Source: Luteimonas suaedae
GTDB taxonomy: Bacteria > Pseudomonadota > Gammaproteobacteria > Xanthomonadales > Xanthomonadaceae
Direction: 5' to 3'
Length of the DNA: 64,000 nt
Assembly (NCBI RefSeq): GCF_008312895.1
Contig: NZ_VSSP01000002.1
Span: 1 to 64,000, forward strand
A model generated the notes under the pieces. That model was not told the origin of the DNA. It ran no database searches and was given only the letters and a program-made list of their open reading frames with translations. How positions within the stretch are numbered: the stretch's first letter is position 1; the number at the start of each line of letters is the position of its first letter. Shown here piece after piece: positions 8,826-18,626 of this stretch. A program made the position numbers and the translations under genes.

Positions 8826-9832
8826 TCCATTCCCGGAGCCTCGTCGTCCTCGCTTTGACCCTGGTCGGACTGTACTGTGCGCCGCCCAGCGCCGAGGCTG
8901 CGACAACATGCACCGCCAGCACGACACCGCTGGCGTTCGGCACCGTCACCGGAGCGGCGAATGCCGACAGCAACGGCAGCGTCACTATCACCTGCAACAC
9001 CTTCGGGCTGTCCTTGGCCGCCGGCGTCCGGGTCAGGATGTGCCTGTACATTGGCGACGGCGTCAACGGCCCCGGCCACTTCAACCCCAGGCGCATGACC
9101 AACACCTTCGGCGACCCGCTGCAGTTCCAGATCTACCGGGACGCCGCCCGCACCCTGACCTGGGGCAATGGCAGCTTTCCGTCGCCGCTAAATATCGACT
9201 TGCAGTACAGCGTGCCGTTGCTGGGGGGCAGCGGCAGCGTCACCGCCAACCTGTTCGGGCGCGTCTTCGCCCAAACCGGTTTGGCGGCCGGCAGCTACAC
9301 CAACCCGTTCACGGGCGGGCACACCTTCATGGAGTTCCGCTACGCGGAAGCACTGCTCGGTACGCCGGCATGGCCGGCATCCTGCAGTTCCGGCGGTATT
9401 GGCGGTGGCAGCACCACCTTCCCCTTCACCGCCAGCGCCACCGTCCCCAACAACTGCACCATCTCCACCGCCACCAACCTGGCCTTCGGCACCGTGCCCG
9501 GCCGCATCAGCGCCAACCGTGACCAGACCTCCGCCATCACCTTCACCTGCACCGGCCGCACCGCCTGGAACGTGGCCTTGAACAACGGCCAGAACGCCAG
9601 CGGCAACATCCGACGCATGCGCCTGGGGACCACCGGCAGCTATGTGAACTACGAGCTGTACCGCGATCCAGGCCGCACCCAGCGCTGGGGAGCGACCGCC
9701 GGCACCAATACCGTTCCCGGCACCGGAACCGGCAGCGCCCAGACCCTGACGATTTACGGCCGCGTGCCGGCCACCCAGGTGGTCCCTGCCGGCAACTACC
9801 GCGACGTGATCACGGTGACCGTCACCTATTGA
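8822..9832 (+). CDS. Two-domain SCPU protein, likely pilus tip adhesin (CsuE-like)
   Basis: A 336-residue secreted protein with a signal peptide ending at SAEA-ATTC and two successive SCPU domains (about residues 27-185 and 195-336). Each opens with a Cys near an FGTV segment; the second ends with VPAGNYRDVITVTVTY like the major pilin. In Csu pili the last gene of the operon encodes a two-domain tip subunit whose N-terminal domain binds hydrophobic surfaces, so a tip adhesin is the likely role. It is translationally coupled to the usher (ATGA). The operon has only one pilin-like and one tip-like subunit; separate CsuA and CsuB homologues are not seen. Confidence 0.87.
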   Translation: MIHSRSLVVLALTLVGLYCAPPSAEAATTCTASTTPLAFGTVTGAANADSNGSVTITCNTFGLSLAAGVRVRMCLYIGDGVNGPGHFNPRRMTNTFGDPLQFQIYRDAARTLTWGNGSFPSPLNIDLQYSVPLLGGSGSVTANLFGRVFAQTGLAAGSYTNPFTGGHTFMEFRYAEALLGTPAWPASCSSGGIGGGSTTFPFTASATVPNNCTISTATNLAFGTVPGRISANRDQTSAITFTCTGRTAWNVALNNGQNASGNIRRMRLGTTGSYVNYELYRDPGRTQRWGATAGTNTVPGTGTGSAQTLTIYGRVPATQVVPAGNYRDVITVTVTY

Positions 9833-9919
9833 GGCGGTTCCCGGCATACCTTCGCGTCCACTCTCTTCGCGGGAAAGGCCATGCGCCTGGAATCCCCGGA
9901 TATCGATAATCCGCAGCAA

Positions 9920-9948
9920 TTGCTCCTTCCGCCCGTCCGCGCTATGAT
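9920..9948 (+). promoter_or_regulatory. Sigma-70-type promoter of rpsB-tsf
   Basis: TTGCTC (9920-9925), a 17-base spacer, then TATGAT (9943-9948). This is the best sigma-70 match in the region and would give a start near 9955, leaving a leader of about 245 nt before rpsB. Confidence 0.6.
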
Positions 9949-9954
9949 TCGTCG

Positions 9955-10200
9955 GCTGTGTAGGCAGCTTTCGCTCCCCACGCCGCCGATGCCGGGCGTC
10001 ACCGGCAAATCCACACCCGTCGCCACAGTCCGTGCCGGGGTGCCTGTTGCAGGAACCGGAGCCCGTCTCCGCGACCCGCACCGGGTTCGGTCACGGAAGC
10101 GACGGGGAGGCCCAACCCCGGAACCTTCGCCCGCCCGCGGGCGTACCGCCCTATCCCATCCATGGCCGGCGGCCGGTTCCATTATCAGGAGTTTCAGGCA
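9955..10200 (+). promoter_or_regulatory. Long GC-rich rpsB leader, possible S2 autoregulation site
   Basis: Between the promoter and the rpsB ATG lies an untranslated stretch rich in self-complementary segments. In enterobacteria ribosomal protein S2 represses its own mRNA through a structured leader. The length fits such a site, but the conserved S2-binding fold was not confirmed by eye. Confidence 0.3.
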
Positions 10201-11127
10201 ATGCCCCAGATCACCATGCGCCAGATGCTGGAGGCCGGCGTGCATTTCGGCCACCAGACCCGTTACTGGAACCCGAAGATGGCGCCGTACATCTTCGGCG
10301 CCCGCGGCAAGATCCACATCATCAACCTCGAGAAGACCGTGCCGCTGTTCGGCGACGCGATGAACTTCGTCTCCGCCATCGCCCAGAAGCGCGGCATCAT
10401 CCTGTTCGTCGGCACCAAGCGCAGCGCGCGCGAGGCGGTGAAGGAAGAGGCCGAGCGCTGCGGCATGCCGTACATGACCCAGCGCTGGCTGGGCGGCACC
10501 CTGACCAACTTCGCCACCGTGAAGAAGTCGGTCGGCCGCCTGAAGGAACTCGAGGCCGCCGAGACCGACGGCACCTTCGACAAGCTGGTCAAGCACGAAG
10601 TGCTGGGCTTGCGCCGCGAGCGCGAAAAGCTGCTGGCCTCGCTCGGCGGCATCAAGGAAATGAACCGCCTGCCCGACGCCCTGTTCGTGATCGACATCGG
10701 CCACGAGGACATCGCCATCAAGGAGGCCAAGAAGCTCGGCATCCCGGTGGTCGCGGTGGTCGACACCAACTACGATCCGGCCCTGGTCGACTACGCCATC
10801 CCCGGCAACGATGACGCCATCCGTGCCGTGCAGCTGTACGCAGGCGCTGCTGCCGATGCCGTGCTCGAGGGCAAGGCTGCCGCGCCTTCGGCCGCCACGG
10901 TCCGCGAGGAAGACTTCACCGACGGCAGCGATGGCGACAAGCGCCGCGCCCCGGCCAGGAAGAGCGCCGCGAAGAAGGCCCCGGAGAAGCAGGCAGCCAC
11001 GTCCACGGCTACCGCCGCTGAGCAGACTTCCGCTGCCGAGGTCGCAGCCGCCGAGCCCAACACCGCCCAGACCGGCGAGCTGGATACCGCCGCGACCGCG
11101 CCGGAAAAAACCCCGGCCGCCGAGTAA
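10201..11127 (+). CDS. rpsB: 30S ribosomal protein S2
   Basis: S2 is a late-assembling protein of the small subunit that helps recruit S1. The first 225 residues are a standard S2 ([27 protein letters not shown] at the N-terminus; later [27 protein letters not shown]). The protein is 308 residues, against about 241 in E. coli. The extra C-terminal part from about residue 226 is low-complexity Ala/Lys/Glu/Thr, starting near [16 protein letters not shown], and is probably disordered. The ATG at 10201 is preceded by CAGGAG; the upstream ATG at 10162 would add a nonconserved leader. Followed by tsf, as in most bacteria. Confidence 0.97.
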   Translation: MPQITMRQMLEAGVHFGHQTRYWNPKMAPYIFGARGKIHIINLEKTVPLFGDAMNFVSAIAQKRGIILFVGTKRSAREAVKEEAERCGMPYMTQRWLGGTLTNFATVKKSVGRLKELEAAETDGTFDKLVKHEVLGLRREREKLLASLGGIKEMNRLPDALFVIDIGHEDIAIKEAKKLGIPVVAVVDTNYDPALVDYAIPGNDDAIRAVQLYAGAAADAVLEGKAAAPSAATVREEDFTDGSDGDKRRAPARKSAAKKAPEKQAATSTATAAEQTSAAEVAAAEPNTAQTGELDTAATAPEKTPAAE

Positions 11128-11264
11128 CCGCTACGTCACGCGGCTGCGCCACCGTGCGCAGCCGCCTTTCCCGCAGGAGCGCCCCAACGGGTGCGCCGGG
11201 CCCACGGCCCGGTATCGCGCTTGTCGAGCGCTCCCGCGCAACACCCACGATCGAGGTACCCCCA

Positions 11265-12143
<879 letters not shown>

Positions 12144-12170
12144 TCTTCCCAACCGCCACCTCACAAATGA

Positions 12171-12198
12171 GAAAGCCGCGGCATGCCGCGGCTTTTTT
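12171..12198 (+). terminator. Intrinsic terminator after tsf
   Basis: AAAGCCGCGG, loop CATG, then CCGCGGCTTTTTT: a ten-base stem rich in GC running into a T tract 28 bases after the tsf stop. Confidence 0.9.
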
Positions 12199-12311
12199 CT
12201 TGTGCCCCAGGCGGATCCGCCCGCTTGTGGGTACGGGCTGCCGTTCCGCAGCCGCAGGCCGATAACACCCGACGATCGTCCCATCCGCCTCGGAGCCGCC
12301 GTTGATCGCCG

Positions 12312-12462
12312 ATGGCGCTGGTCGACGGCGTCCCGCTGTACATCACCTTCTCCGCCGGGCTTGCCAGGGGGCGATAGCGGCCTGTTCGCTAGCACCGAAG
12401 ATCTTCTCAAGGATCTCGATCAGGCCCTCTACAGCGTCGAGCGCGATGGTTGCAATCAGAAG
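12312..12462 (+). pseudogene. Remnant of a GGDEF (diguanylate cyclase) domain C-terminus
   Basis: Two adjacent frames together read like the end of a GGDEF domain. Frame one (ATG 12312 to TAG 12375) gives ALVDGVPLYITFSAGLARG, resembling the VSxG strand. After a single-base frame change the next frame gives DLDQALYSVERDGCNQ, matching the canonical ADxALYxAKRxGRN helix. The GG(D/E)EF active site and upstream part are absent, so this is a broken relic, not an enzyme. The rest of 12199-12732 holds a stem-loop at 12539-12574 and an AT-rich stretch before the receptor gene; no intact gene is seen. Confidence 0.65.
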
Positions 12463-12538
12463 CCGCGATCCATCTACCAAGGCACTAGTTCGAGGTGCTG
12501 CCGCCGAGCGGCTCGCGACGCGAACCGACCTTCGCGCA

Positions 12539-12574
12539 CGGCCGGACGAACGCGGGGGAGCGAACGTCCGGCCG
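12539..12574. other. Perfect 10-bp stem-loop in the tsf-receptor gap
   Basis: CGGCCGGACG (12539-12548) pairs exactly with CGTCCGGCCG (12565-12574) around a 16-base loop. There is no T tract, so it is not an obvious terminator; it may be the end of a decayed element next to the GGDEF remnant. Confidence 0.35.
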
Positions 12575-12732
12575 CGATGCGGCCATTAGCTCTTGGTAGC
12601 GGTAACTGGCCGCACGCAGGGTTGCAAGCTCAGATGAAACATGATATTCGCCAAGACAGGTGAGCGATGTTGCTCATCCGGCTTTCTGTACTTGCTCATT
12701 TTCCTTTTTTAAAGAAATCGGGGAGAAAATCC

Positions 12733-15700
12733 ATGCGTAATCTGAAGAGGGCGGCGCTGTGCGCCGCGCTGTGTGTTGGCCTGAACGGCGTAGCTCACGC
12801 CCAATCCAACGCAGCAGGTTCGATCTACGGCACCGTCGAGCCCGGATCCACGGTGGTCATCAGTCGCAGTGACACCGGGTTCCGTCGCGAGATCCAGGCC
12901 GATGCCAGCGGACGATACCGGGTGCCATCCCTGCCGGTAGGTGAATACGAGGTCACCGTGACGAGGGGTGGACAGGCCATCGGCAGCCGAAGCGTGCAGG
13001 TGCTTCTGGGCGGCGGCGCCGACGTCTCGTTTGCACGCGCCAGCGATAACGTCCAGGACTTCGCCGCGGTCACGGTGACGGGCACTGCCGCGTCCTACAT
13101 CGACGTGTCGAATACCGACACGCGCGTCGTCTTCACCGCGGAAGACCTTCGGCGCATCGCGGTCGGCAACAATATCGAAGCGGTGGCGATGCTCACCCCG
13201 GGCGTAGTCGCGGCCGACTCGCGCTACACCAACGCCTCGGGCGCCCCCGTGCAGTCCTTCGGAGGCTCGGCCGCTTCGGAGAACGCCACCTACATCAACG
13301 GCTACCCGGTCACCAACCCGTTGACCAACCTCGGCAGGACCACGCTCCCGTTCAACGGGATCAGCCAATACCAGGCCTTCATCGGCGGCTACGGCGCAGA
13401 GTTCGGCCGCGCCACCGGTGGCGTGGAGAACATCATCACCCAACGAGGCACCAATGAATGGAATGGCGGCCTCTCGGTGACATGGACGCCAGAGAGCCTG
13501 CGGGCCGACCAGCGCAACATCTACTATCCACTGAACGGAACGGAGAACGACGGCCTGCTCTATCAGAACCTCGCGGCGCAGACGGACGACCAAATACTGT
13601 ATGGAGGTTATGTGAGTGGCCCCATCGTGAAGGACAAGCTGTTCTTCTACGCCAGCGCCGAGTTCACGGACCGGGAGCGGGAAACCTACTCCGCACGCGG
13701 GTCCAACCAGTACTATGAACGCGACTATGAAGTGCCGCGGTGGTTGGCCAAGGTGGACTGGCACATCACCGACGACCACCTGCTCGAGTTGACTGCCGTT
13801 TCCGACGTGACCAAGCAGACCGCAATATTCCAACCCTACAATTACAATACAAACCAGATCGACTGGGACGCCGAGCCTGCGGGCTACGAATGGGAGGATG
13901 GCGGCGAACTGTATATCGGCAGGTACACGGGCTATCTCACCGACAATCTGACCTTATCGGCGTTGTACGGTCGCCAGAAACAGGATCACATCGAGAACCT
14001 GGTAGGGTACGACCCCAGCGTTGTCTACGTCAGCGATGCCCGCAACATTCCCAACCAGGTCCAGCATGGTCAATTCCCCCAGATTGCATTTCCTGACGCA
14101 TTCGACGAGACCGAAGGCGGACGCCTGGATCTCGATTGGCAACTGGGAAATCATGGCCTGCGTCTGGGATACGACCGCATAGACTCGACCTCGCGGGCTG
14201 GTGAACAAACCTCGGGGCCAGGCTATCGCTGGCTTTACGAGTCTGTCGGTCCCGGCGCGGCGAACGACACGATCCCCGGCAGCGGCGGCGCGAGCGGCCC
14301 CGGCGGCAACGGCGATTACGTAGTCAGGTACATCTATGCCAACGGCGGCACCTTTGAGGTCAAGCAGTATGCTTACTATTTCGAGGACCGCTGGCAAATC
14401 AACGACCGCTGGCTTCTGTCGCTCGGCGTGCGCAACGAGAACTTCGAGAACTACAACGCGGACGGCATCATCTATGTCGAGCAGAAGAACCAGTGGGCGC
14501 CGCGCATCGGAGCCACCTGGGACGTGCACGGCGATTCCAGCCTGAAAGTCTTCGCCAATGTCGGTCGCTATCATCTGGCCATGCCGAACAACGTGGCCCG
14601 CCGTGGCGCTGCCGGCTCGCTCTATACCCAAGAGTACTTTGCGTTCACCGGCATCGACCCGACGACCGGAGAACCCCTCGGGCTGACTGCGCTGGGCGAC
14701 GGGCCGCATTCGTCCAATAACGAGTTCGGCCAGGCTCCGAACCCGCTCACGGTCGCGGCCAAGGATATTGACTCGCACTACCAGGACGAGTTCGCGATCG
14801 GATTCGAGAAAGCGCTGGGCGACAAGCACATCTTCGGTGCGCGCTACATCTATCGCGACCTGAAAAGTGCGATCGACGACATGTGTGACTATCGACCTGC
14901 CTATGCCTGGGCGATCCGCAACGGTTACTCCGAGGATATCGCAACGGAGATCGGCGACTCGCTGGCGCACTGCCGCCTATTCAATCCGGGCGAGGACAAT
15001 ACTTTCGTCCTGGATGACGCCGACGGCAACCTCTACGAGGTACCGCTCACTGCGGGCGAGCTCCGCTTCCCGAAGCTGAAGCGCTCGTATCAGGGCATTG
15101 ATCTATTCCTCGAGCGCCCGTTCGACGGCACCTGGTACTACAAGCTCGACTACACGTTCTCGAGGAACTACGGCAATGCCGAGGGCCAGTTGAAATCCGA
15201 TGTTGGCCAGACCGACGTGTCGATGACCATGGATTGGGACCACCCGGAACTGATGGAGCACGCCAACGGCTACCTGCCCAACGATCGCCGGCACTACGTC
15301 AAAGCGTATGGCTTCTACCAGATGAACCCGGAATGGCGCTTCTCGGCGACCATGAGCGTCCATTCCGGTCGCCCGAATAACTGTACCGGCGTCTACAATG
15401 GCCCGAGCCTCGACGTGTCGGACGAGTTCCGGGACGTCGTCGAGTACAAAGGTCCGTACTACAGGTACTGCAACGGCGAGCCCAGCTCACGCGGCAGTGC
15501 CGGACGTCTGCCCTGGACCGGCAAGCTGGACCTCGGGGTGGCCTGGTCGCCGGCCTTCCTGGATCACAAGCTGATGGTCGGGTTCGACGTGTTCAACGTC
15601 ACGGACTCGCAGCCGGTCCAGAGCATCATCGAATACGGCGAGATTGGTGCTGCGGGCAACCCTTATCACTCTACGCAGCGACCGATCAGCTATCAGGCGC

Positions 15701-15738
15701 CTCGTACCGGCCGGCTCACTGTCCGCTACGACTTCTGA
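12733..15738 (+). CDS. TonB-dependent receptor with carboxypeptidase-regulatory-like N-terminus (Oar-like)
   Basis: A 1001-residue outer membrane protein. After a signal peptide (MRNLKRAALCAALCVGLNGVAHA) comes a beta-sandwich carboxypeptidase-regulatory-like domain (GSIYGTVEPGSTVVISRSDTG...GRYRVPSLPVGEYEVTV, residues 28-115). A plug domain follows (VFTAEDLRRIAVGNNIEAVAMLTPGV), then a 22-strand-type barrel ending in RLTVRYDF with a terminal Phe. This layout matches Oar-like receptors common in Xanthomonadaceae; the ligand is unknown. ATG 12733 follows GGGGAGAAAATCC and gives a clean signal peptide, so the upstream ATG 12667 is rejected. By eye it uses more A/T third positions than its neighbours and splits the usual tsf-pyrH pairing, suggesting insertion. 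Confidence 0.92.
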   Translation: MRNLKRAALCAALCVGLNGVAHAQSNAAGSIYGTVEPGSTVVISRSDTGFRREIQADASGRYRVPSLPVGEYEVTVTRGGQAIGSRSVQVLLGGGADVSFARASDNVQDFAAVTVTGTAASYIDVSNTDTRVVFTAEDLRRIAVGNNIEAVAMLTPGVVAADSRYTNASGAPVQSFGGSAASENATYINGYPVTNPLTNLGRTTLPFNGISQYQAFIGGYGAEFGRATGGVENIITQRGTNEWNGGLSVTWTPESLRADQRNIYYPLNGTENDGLLYQNLAAQTDDQILYGGYVSGPIVKDKLFFYASAEFTDRERETYSARGSNQYYERDYEVPRWLAKVDWHITDDHLLELTAVSDVTKQTAIFQPYNYNTNQIDWDAEPAGYEWEDGGELYIGRYTGYLTDNLTLSALYGRQKQDHIENLVGYDPSVVYVSDARNIPNQVQHGQFPQIAFPDAFDETEGGRLDLDWQLGNHGLRLGYDRIDSTSRAGEQTSGPGYRWLYESVGPGAANDTIPGSGGASGPGGNGDYVVRYIYANGGTFEVKQYAYYFEDRWQINDRWLLSLGVRNENFENYNADGIIYVEQKNQWAPRIGATWDVHGDSSLKVFANVGRYHLAMPNNVARRGAAGSLYTQEYFAFTGIDPTTGEPLGLTALGDGPHSSNNEFGQAPNPLTVAAKDIDSHYQDEFAIGFEKALGDKHIFGARYIYRDLKSAIDDMCDYRPAYAWAIRNGYSEDIATEIGDSLAHCRLFNPGEDNTFVLDDADGNLYEVPLTAGELRFPKLKRSYQGIDLFLERPFDGTWYYKLDYTFSRNYGNAEGQLKSDVGQTDVSMTMDWDHPELMEHANGYLPNDRRHYVKAYGFYQMNPEWRFSATMSVHSGRPNNCTGVYNGPSLDVSDEFRDVVEYKGPYYRYCNGEPSSRGSAGRLPWTGKLDLGVAWSPAFLDHKLMVGFDVFNVTDSQPVQSIIEYGEIGAAGNPYHSTQRPISYQAPRTGRLTVRYDF

Positions 15739-15763
15739 TCCCACTGCCCTCTCCAGAACCTTG

Positions 15764-15790
15764 GGCGCCCGCGTAAGCGGGCGTCTTTTT
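15764..15790 (+). terminator. Intrinsic terminator after the TonB-dependent receptor
   Basis: GGCGCCCGC (15764-15772), loop GTAA, GCGGGCGTC (15777-15785), then TTTTT. It isolates the receptor gene from pyrH. Confidence 0.85.
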
Positions 15791-15859
15791 ATCGGCGGCA
15801 GACAACCACCACCGGATTGCCGGCTCTGGTCAACCACTGGGGCCGCGGCGGCTTTCGGC

Positions 15860-15865
15860 TAGAAT
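15860..15865 (+). promoter_or_regulatory. Candidate -10 of pyrH
   Basis: TAGAAT lies about 30 bases before the pyrH ATG, leaving a short leader with the ribosome site CCGGAG. The -35 region is poor, so this is tentative. Confidence 0.4.
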
Positions 15866-15894
15866 CCTCCCGTTTACCCAACCGGAGCCTCCGC

Positions 15895-16617
15895 ATGCCC
15901 GCCCTCTCCTATCGCCGCATCCTGCTCAAGCTGTCCGGCGAGGCCCTGATGGGGGACGAGGACTACGGGATCGATCCCAAGGTCATCGGGCGGCTGGCGC
16001 GGGAGGTGGTCGAAGCGCAGCAGGCAGGGGCCGAGATCGCGCTGGTGGTCGGGGGCGGCAACATCTTCCGCGGAGCGGGGCTGGCGGCCGGGGGCATGGA
16101 CCGGGTCACCGGCGACCAGATGGGCATGCTGGCCACGGTGATCAACGCGCTGGCGATGCAGGACGCGCTGGAGAAGGTCGGCGCCAAGGCGCGGGTGATG
16201 AGCGCGATCAAGATCAACGACGTCTGCGAGGACTACATCCGCCGCCGCGCCATCCGCCACCTGGAGAAGGGGCGGATCGTGATCTTCGCCGCTGGCACCG
16301 GCAATCCGTTCTTCACCACCGACTCGGGCGCGGCGCTACGCGCGATCGAGATCGGCGCCGACCTGCTGCTGAAGGCAACCAAGGTCGACGGCGTCTACGA
16401 CGCCGACCCCAAGAAGAATCCCGCCGCGACGCGCTTCGAGACCCTCAGCTACGACGAGGTGATCGCCCGCAACCTGCAGGTGATGGACACCGCCGCGTTC
16501 GCGCTGTGCCGCGACAGCGAGCTGCCGCTGCGGATCTTCGACATGAGCCAGCCCGGGCAGCTGCTGCGGATCCTCAAGGGCGAGCCGATCGGCACGCTGG
16601 TGCAGGGACGCGGCTGA
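15895..16617 (+). CDS. pyrH: UMP kinase (uridylate kinase)
   Basis: Phosphorylates UMP to UDP in pyrimidine nucleotide synthesis. The 240-residue protein is of the bacterial amino acid kinase fold. [15 protein letters not shown] at the N-terminus binds phosphate. [26 protein letters not shown] (nucleoside binding), [28 protein letters not shown] and [14 protein letters not shown] are all present. ATG 15895 is preceded by CCGGAG and starts at the conserved N-terminus; the longer frame reads noncoding sequence. Its usual partner frr is 1.45 kb downstream, displaced by a CDF transporter gene. Confidence 0.97.
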   Translation: MPALSYRRILLKLSGEALMGDEDYGIDPKVIGRLAREVVEAQQAGAEIALVVGGGNIFRGAGLAAGGMDRVTGDQMGMLATVINALAMQDALEKVGAKARVMSAIKINDVCEDYIRRRAIRHLEKGRIVIFAAGTGNPFFTTDSGAALRAIEIGADLLLKATKVDGVYDADPKKNPAATRFETLSYDEVIARNLQVMDTAAFALCRDSELPLRIFDMSQPGQLLRILKGEPIGTLVQGRG

Positions 16618-16695
16618 GCTTTCGGGCCCCGGGACCATTCAGCGCCTTCATCCTGCTGGACGCCCTTTCTCTTGGGCACGCGGAATGCGTCTTCC

Positions 16696-16835
16696 ATAGG
16701 AGTGCGCCATGCGCGCGAAACCGCGGGCATCGGCGGCATCCGGCGGACGTCGCGCTCGGACCGGCAGGCGCGACAGTCACCGGCATTCGCGGGCAGAGAA
16801 ATGCCCGCGGTATCGCGCGCATGGCGCGCTCCTAC
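16696..16835 (+). repeat. 140-bp GTAG/CTAC element, copy 2 (degenerate)
   Basis: The left end is ATAGGAGTGCGCCATGCGCG, one base off GTAG; the right end is GCGCGCATGGCGCGCTCCTAC. The core is only partly conserved compared with copies 3-6, which share its orientation. It lies between pyrH and the CDF gene; nothing else is seen in this gap. Confidence 0.8.
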
Positions 16836-16897
16836 GAAGCGCGGCCGGTGAACCGGTGAAATAGTGTCCGCCCGCCCGCGCATGCCAACATTGGTCC

Positions 16898-17800
16898 ATG
16901 CACGGTCACGGCCATCACGATCACGGGCATGGCCACGGGTCGTCGACCCGGGCGTTCGCCGTGGTGACGCTGATCAACCTGGCCTACACCGTGCTGGAGG
17001 CCGGCTACGGCTTCGCGATCAATTCCCTCGCCCTGCTCTCCGATGCGCTGCACAACCTGGGCGACGTGCTGGGACTGGCGCTGGCCTGGGGCGCCGCCGC
17101 GCTGGCGCAGCGCCCTGCCCGCGGCCGCCTCACCTACGGCTGGGGCCGCGCGACGCTGCTGTCGCCGCTGGCCAATGCGCTGCTGATCGTCGCCTTCTCC
17201 GGCGCATTGGTCTGGGAAGCCCTGGGGCGCATCGGCCGGCCACCGGACGTTCCGGCGCTGCCGGTGGTGGTGGTCGCGGCCGTCGGCATCGTGGTCAATC
17301 TCGGCGCCGCCTGGCTGCTGCGCGAGGGCCATACCGGGGATCTCAACCGCCGCGGCGCCTATCTGCACCTGCTTGCCGACGCTGCCGTCTCGCTGGCGGC
17401 GGTGCTGGCGGGCGTCGGCATGCTGACGCTGGGCTGGGCCTGGCTGGATCCGGCGATCGCGCTGTTGATCGGCGTCGTGATCGCCTGGGGTGCGTTCGGG
17501 CTGTTGCGCGACAGCTTCAACGCGGTCATGGATGCGGTGCCCGCGCACGTCGACCCGTCGGAGGTCCGCGCCTTCCTGGAGGCGCTGCCCGGGGTCTCGG
17601 CGGTGCACCACCTGCACATCTGGCCGCTGGCGGCCGGTCGCATCGCGCTGACCGCGCACCTGGTGCGCCCTTACGCCGACGACCATGACGCCTTCCTGCG
17701 CACGACGCTGCACGAGCTGGATCGGCGCTTCACGATCAACCATGCGACGCTGCAGGTCGAGCACAGCGGTGCCTGCACGCCCGGCCACGCGGGAAATTGA
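16898..17800 (+). CDS. Cation diffusion facilitator (zinc exporter, CzcD/ZitB-like)
   Basis: A 300-residue inner membrane cation/proton antiporter of the CDF family that exports Zn2+ and possibly other divalent metals. The N-terminus is a His-rich loop (HGHGHHDHGHGHG, residues 2-14), followed by six membrane segments. The transport-site pairs are present: SDALHNLGD on TM2 and HLLADAAVS on TM5. A cytoplasmic C-terminal domain with VSAVHHLHIWPLAAGRIALTAHL resembles the dimerising metal-sensing domain. It sits between two GTAG elements and separates pyrH from frr, which are neighbours in most proteobacteria. No regulator gene is adjacent. Confidence 0.93.
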   Translation: MHGHGHHDHGHGHGSSTRAFAVVTLINLAYTVLEAGYGFAINSLALLSDALHNLGDVLGLALAWGAAALAQRPARGRLTYGWGRATLLSPLANALLIVAFSGALVWEALGRIGRPPDVPALPVVVVAAVGIVVNLGAAWLLREGHTGDLNRRGAYLHLLADAAVSLAAVLAGVGMLTLGWAWLDPAIALLIGVVIAWGAFGLLRDSFNAVMDAVPAHVDPSEVRAFLEALPGVSAVHHLHIWPLAAGRIALTAHLVRPYADDHDAFLRTTLHELDRRFTINHATLQVEHSGACTPGHAGN

Positions 17801-17833
17801 ATCGGGAGCCGGGGAAACCCGCGACACCCCACC

Positions 17834-17974
17834 GTAGGAGCGCCCCATGGGCGCGATGCCGCCGGTGCCGGCAGGATCCGGTGGATGCCGCGATTCCGGA
17901 CCGGCAGCGCGCCGGTCACCGGAATCCGCGGGCGGTGCGATGCCCGCGGTATCGCGCGCATGGCGCGCTCCTAC
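17834..17974 (+). repeat. 141-bp GTAG/CTAC element, copy 3
   Basis: Starts GTAGGAGCGCCCCATGGGCG and ends CGCATGGCGCGCTCCTAC, with the conserved core (GGCAGGATCCGGTGGATGCC, then the GACCGGCAG and GCGGGCG segments). It lies between the CDF gene and the frr promoter. Confidence 0.87.
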
Positions 17975-18029
17975 GAGCGGCGCGTGCGGAGACATCTGCC
18001 GGATTTCCAGCGTTCTGCTCCGCGCCCGC

Positions 18030-18035
18030 TATAAT
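18030..18035 (+). promoter_or_regulatory. -10 element of the frr operon
   Basis: A perfect TATAAT 34 bases upstream of the frr ATG. No strong -35 is visible at 17 bases. It lies just after the GTAG element and probably drives frr-uppS-cdsA and downstream genes. Confidence 0.5.
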
Positions 18036-18068
18036 CCCGCGGTTACCGCTAATCGACCGGAGCCGGCG

Positions 18069-18626
18069 ATGCTCAAGGAAATCCAGAACGACGCGCAGAC
18101 CCGCATGCACAAGAGCATCGAGGCACTGCGCCACGACCTGACCAAGGTCCGCACCGGCCGCGCCTCGACGGCGCTGGTCGAGCACCTGAAGGTCAATTAC
18201 TACGGCTCCGACATGCCGCTCTCGCAGGTCGCCAGCATCGCCGTCTCCGACGCGCGCTCGCTGACGATCACGCCGTGGGAAAAGCAGATGGTCGGCCCGG
18301 TGGAAAAGGCGATCCTGGCCTCCGACCTGGGCCTGACGCCGAACACCGCCGGCACCGTGATCCGCATCAACATCCCGGCGCTGACCGAGGAACGCCGCAA
18401 GGAGCTCTCCAAGCACGTCCACCACGAGGGCGAGAACGCCAAGATCGCGATCCGCAACATCCGCCGCGACGCCAACCAGCAGGTCAAGGAACTGCTGAAG
18501 GACAAGCAGATCAGCGAGGACGAGGAGCGCCGCAGCGAGGACGAGATCCAGAAGCTGACCGACCAGGCGATCAAGGACGTCGACGAGGTGGTCAAGGCCA
18601 AGGAACAGGAACTGATGGCGGTATGA
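18069..18626 (+). CDS. frr: Ribosome recycling factor
   Basis: RRF works with EF-G to split post-termination ribosomes. The 185-residue length is exact for the family. The N-terminal helix HKSIEALRHDLTKVRTGRAS, the beta-domain segment GSDMPLSQVASIAV and the long C-terminal helix region ERRKELSKHVHHEGENAKIAIRNIRRDAN with DEVVKAKEQELMAV are all typical. ATG 18069 follows CCGGAG; upstream in-frame starts lie inside a repeat element and are rejected. Four bases after its stop begins a heptad hairpin element that separates it from uppS. Confidence 0.97.
   Translation: MLKEIQNDAQTRMHKSIEALRHDLTKVRTGRASTALVEHLKVNYYGSDMPLSQVASIAVSDARSLTITPWEKQMVGPVEKAILASDLGLTPNTAGTVIRINIPALTEERRKELSKHVHHEGENAKIAIRNIRRDANQQVKELLKDKQISEDEERRSEDEIQKLTDQAIKDVDEVVKAKEQELMAV

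Noticed and set aside
6429-8927. An 832-residue minus-strand open frame across the usher gene
   Set aside because: No signal peptide or family motif; the plus-strand usher has complete domain order and coupled neighbours.
12202-12663. A 153-residue ORF after tsf
   Set aside because: Only the short GGDEF-like segment is meaningful, and it depends on a frameshift; treated as a pseudogene remnant rather than a gene.
17847-18068. N-terminal extension of frr and other ORFs starting inside GTAG elements
   Set aside because: The repeat encodes similar Arg/Ala-rich peptides wherever it occurs (before frr, dapD antisense, rlmH antisense), so these are repeat translations, not protein.
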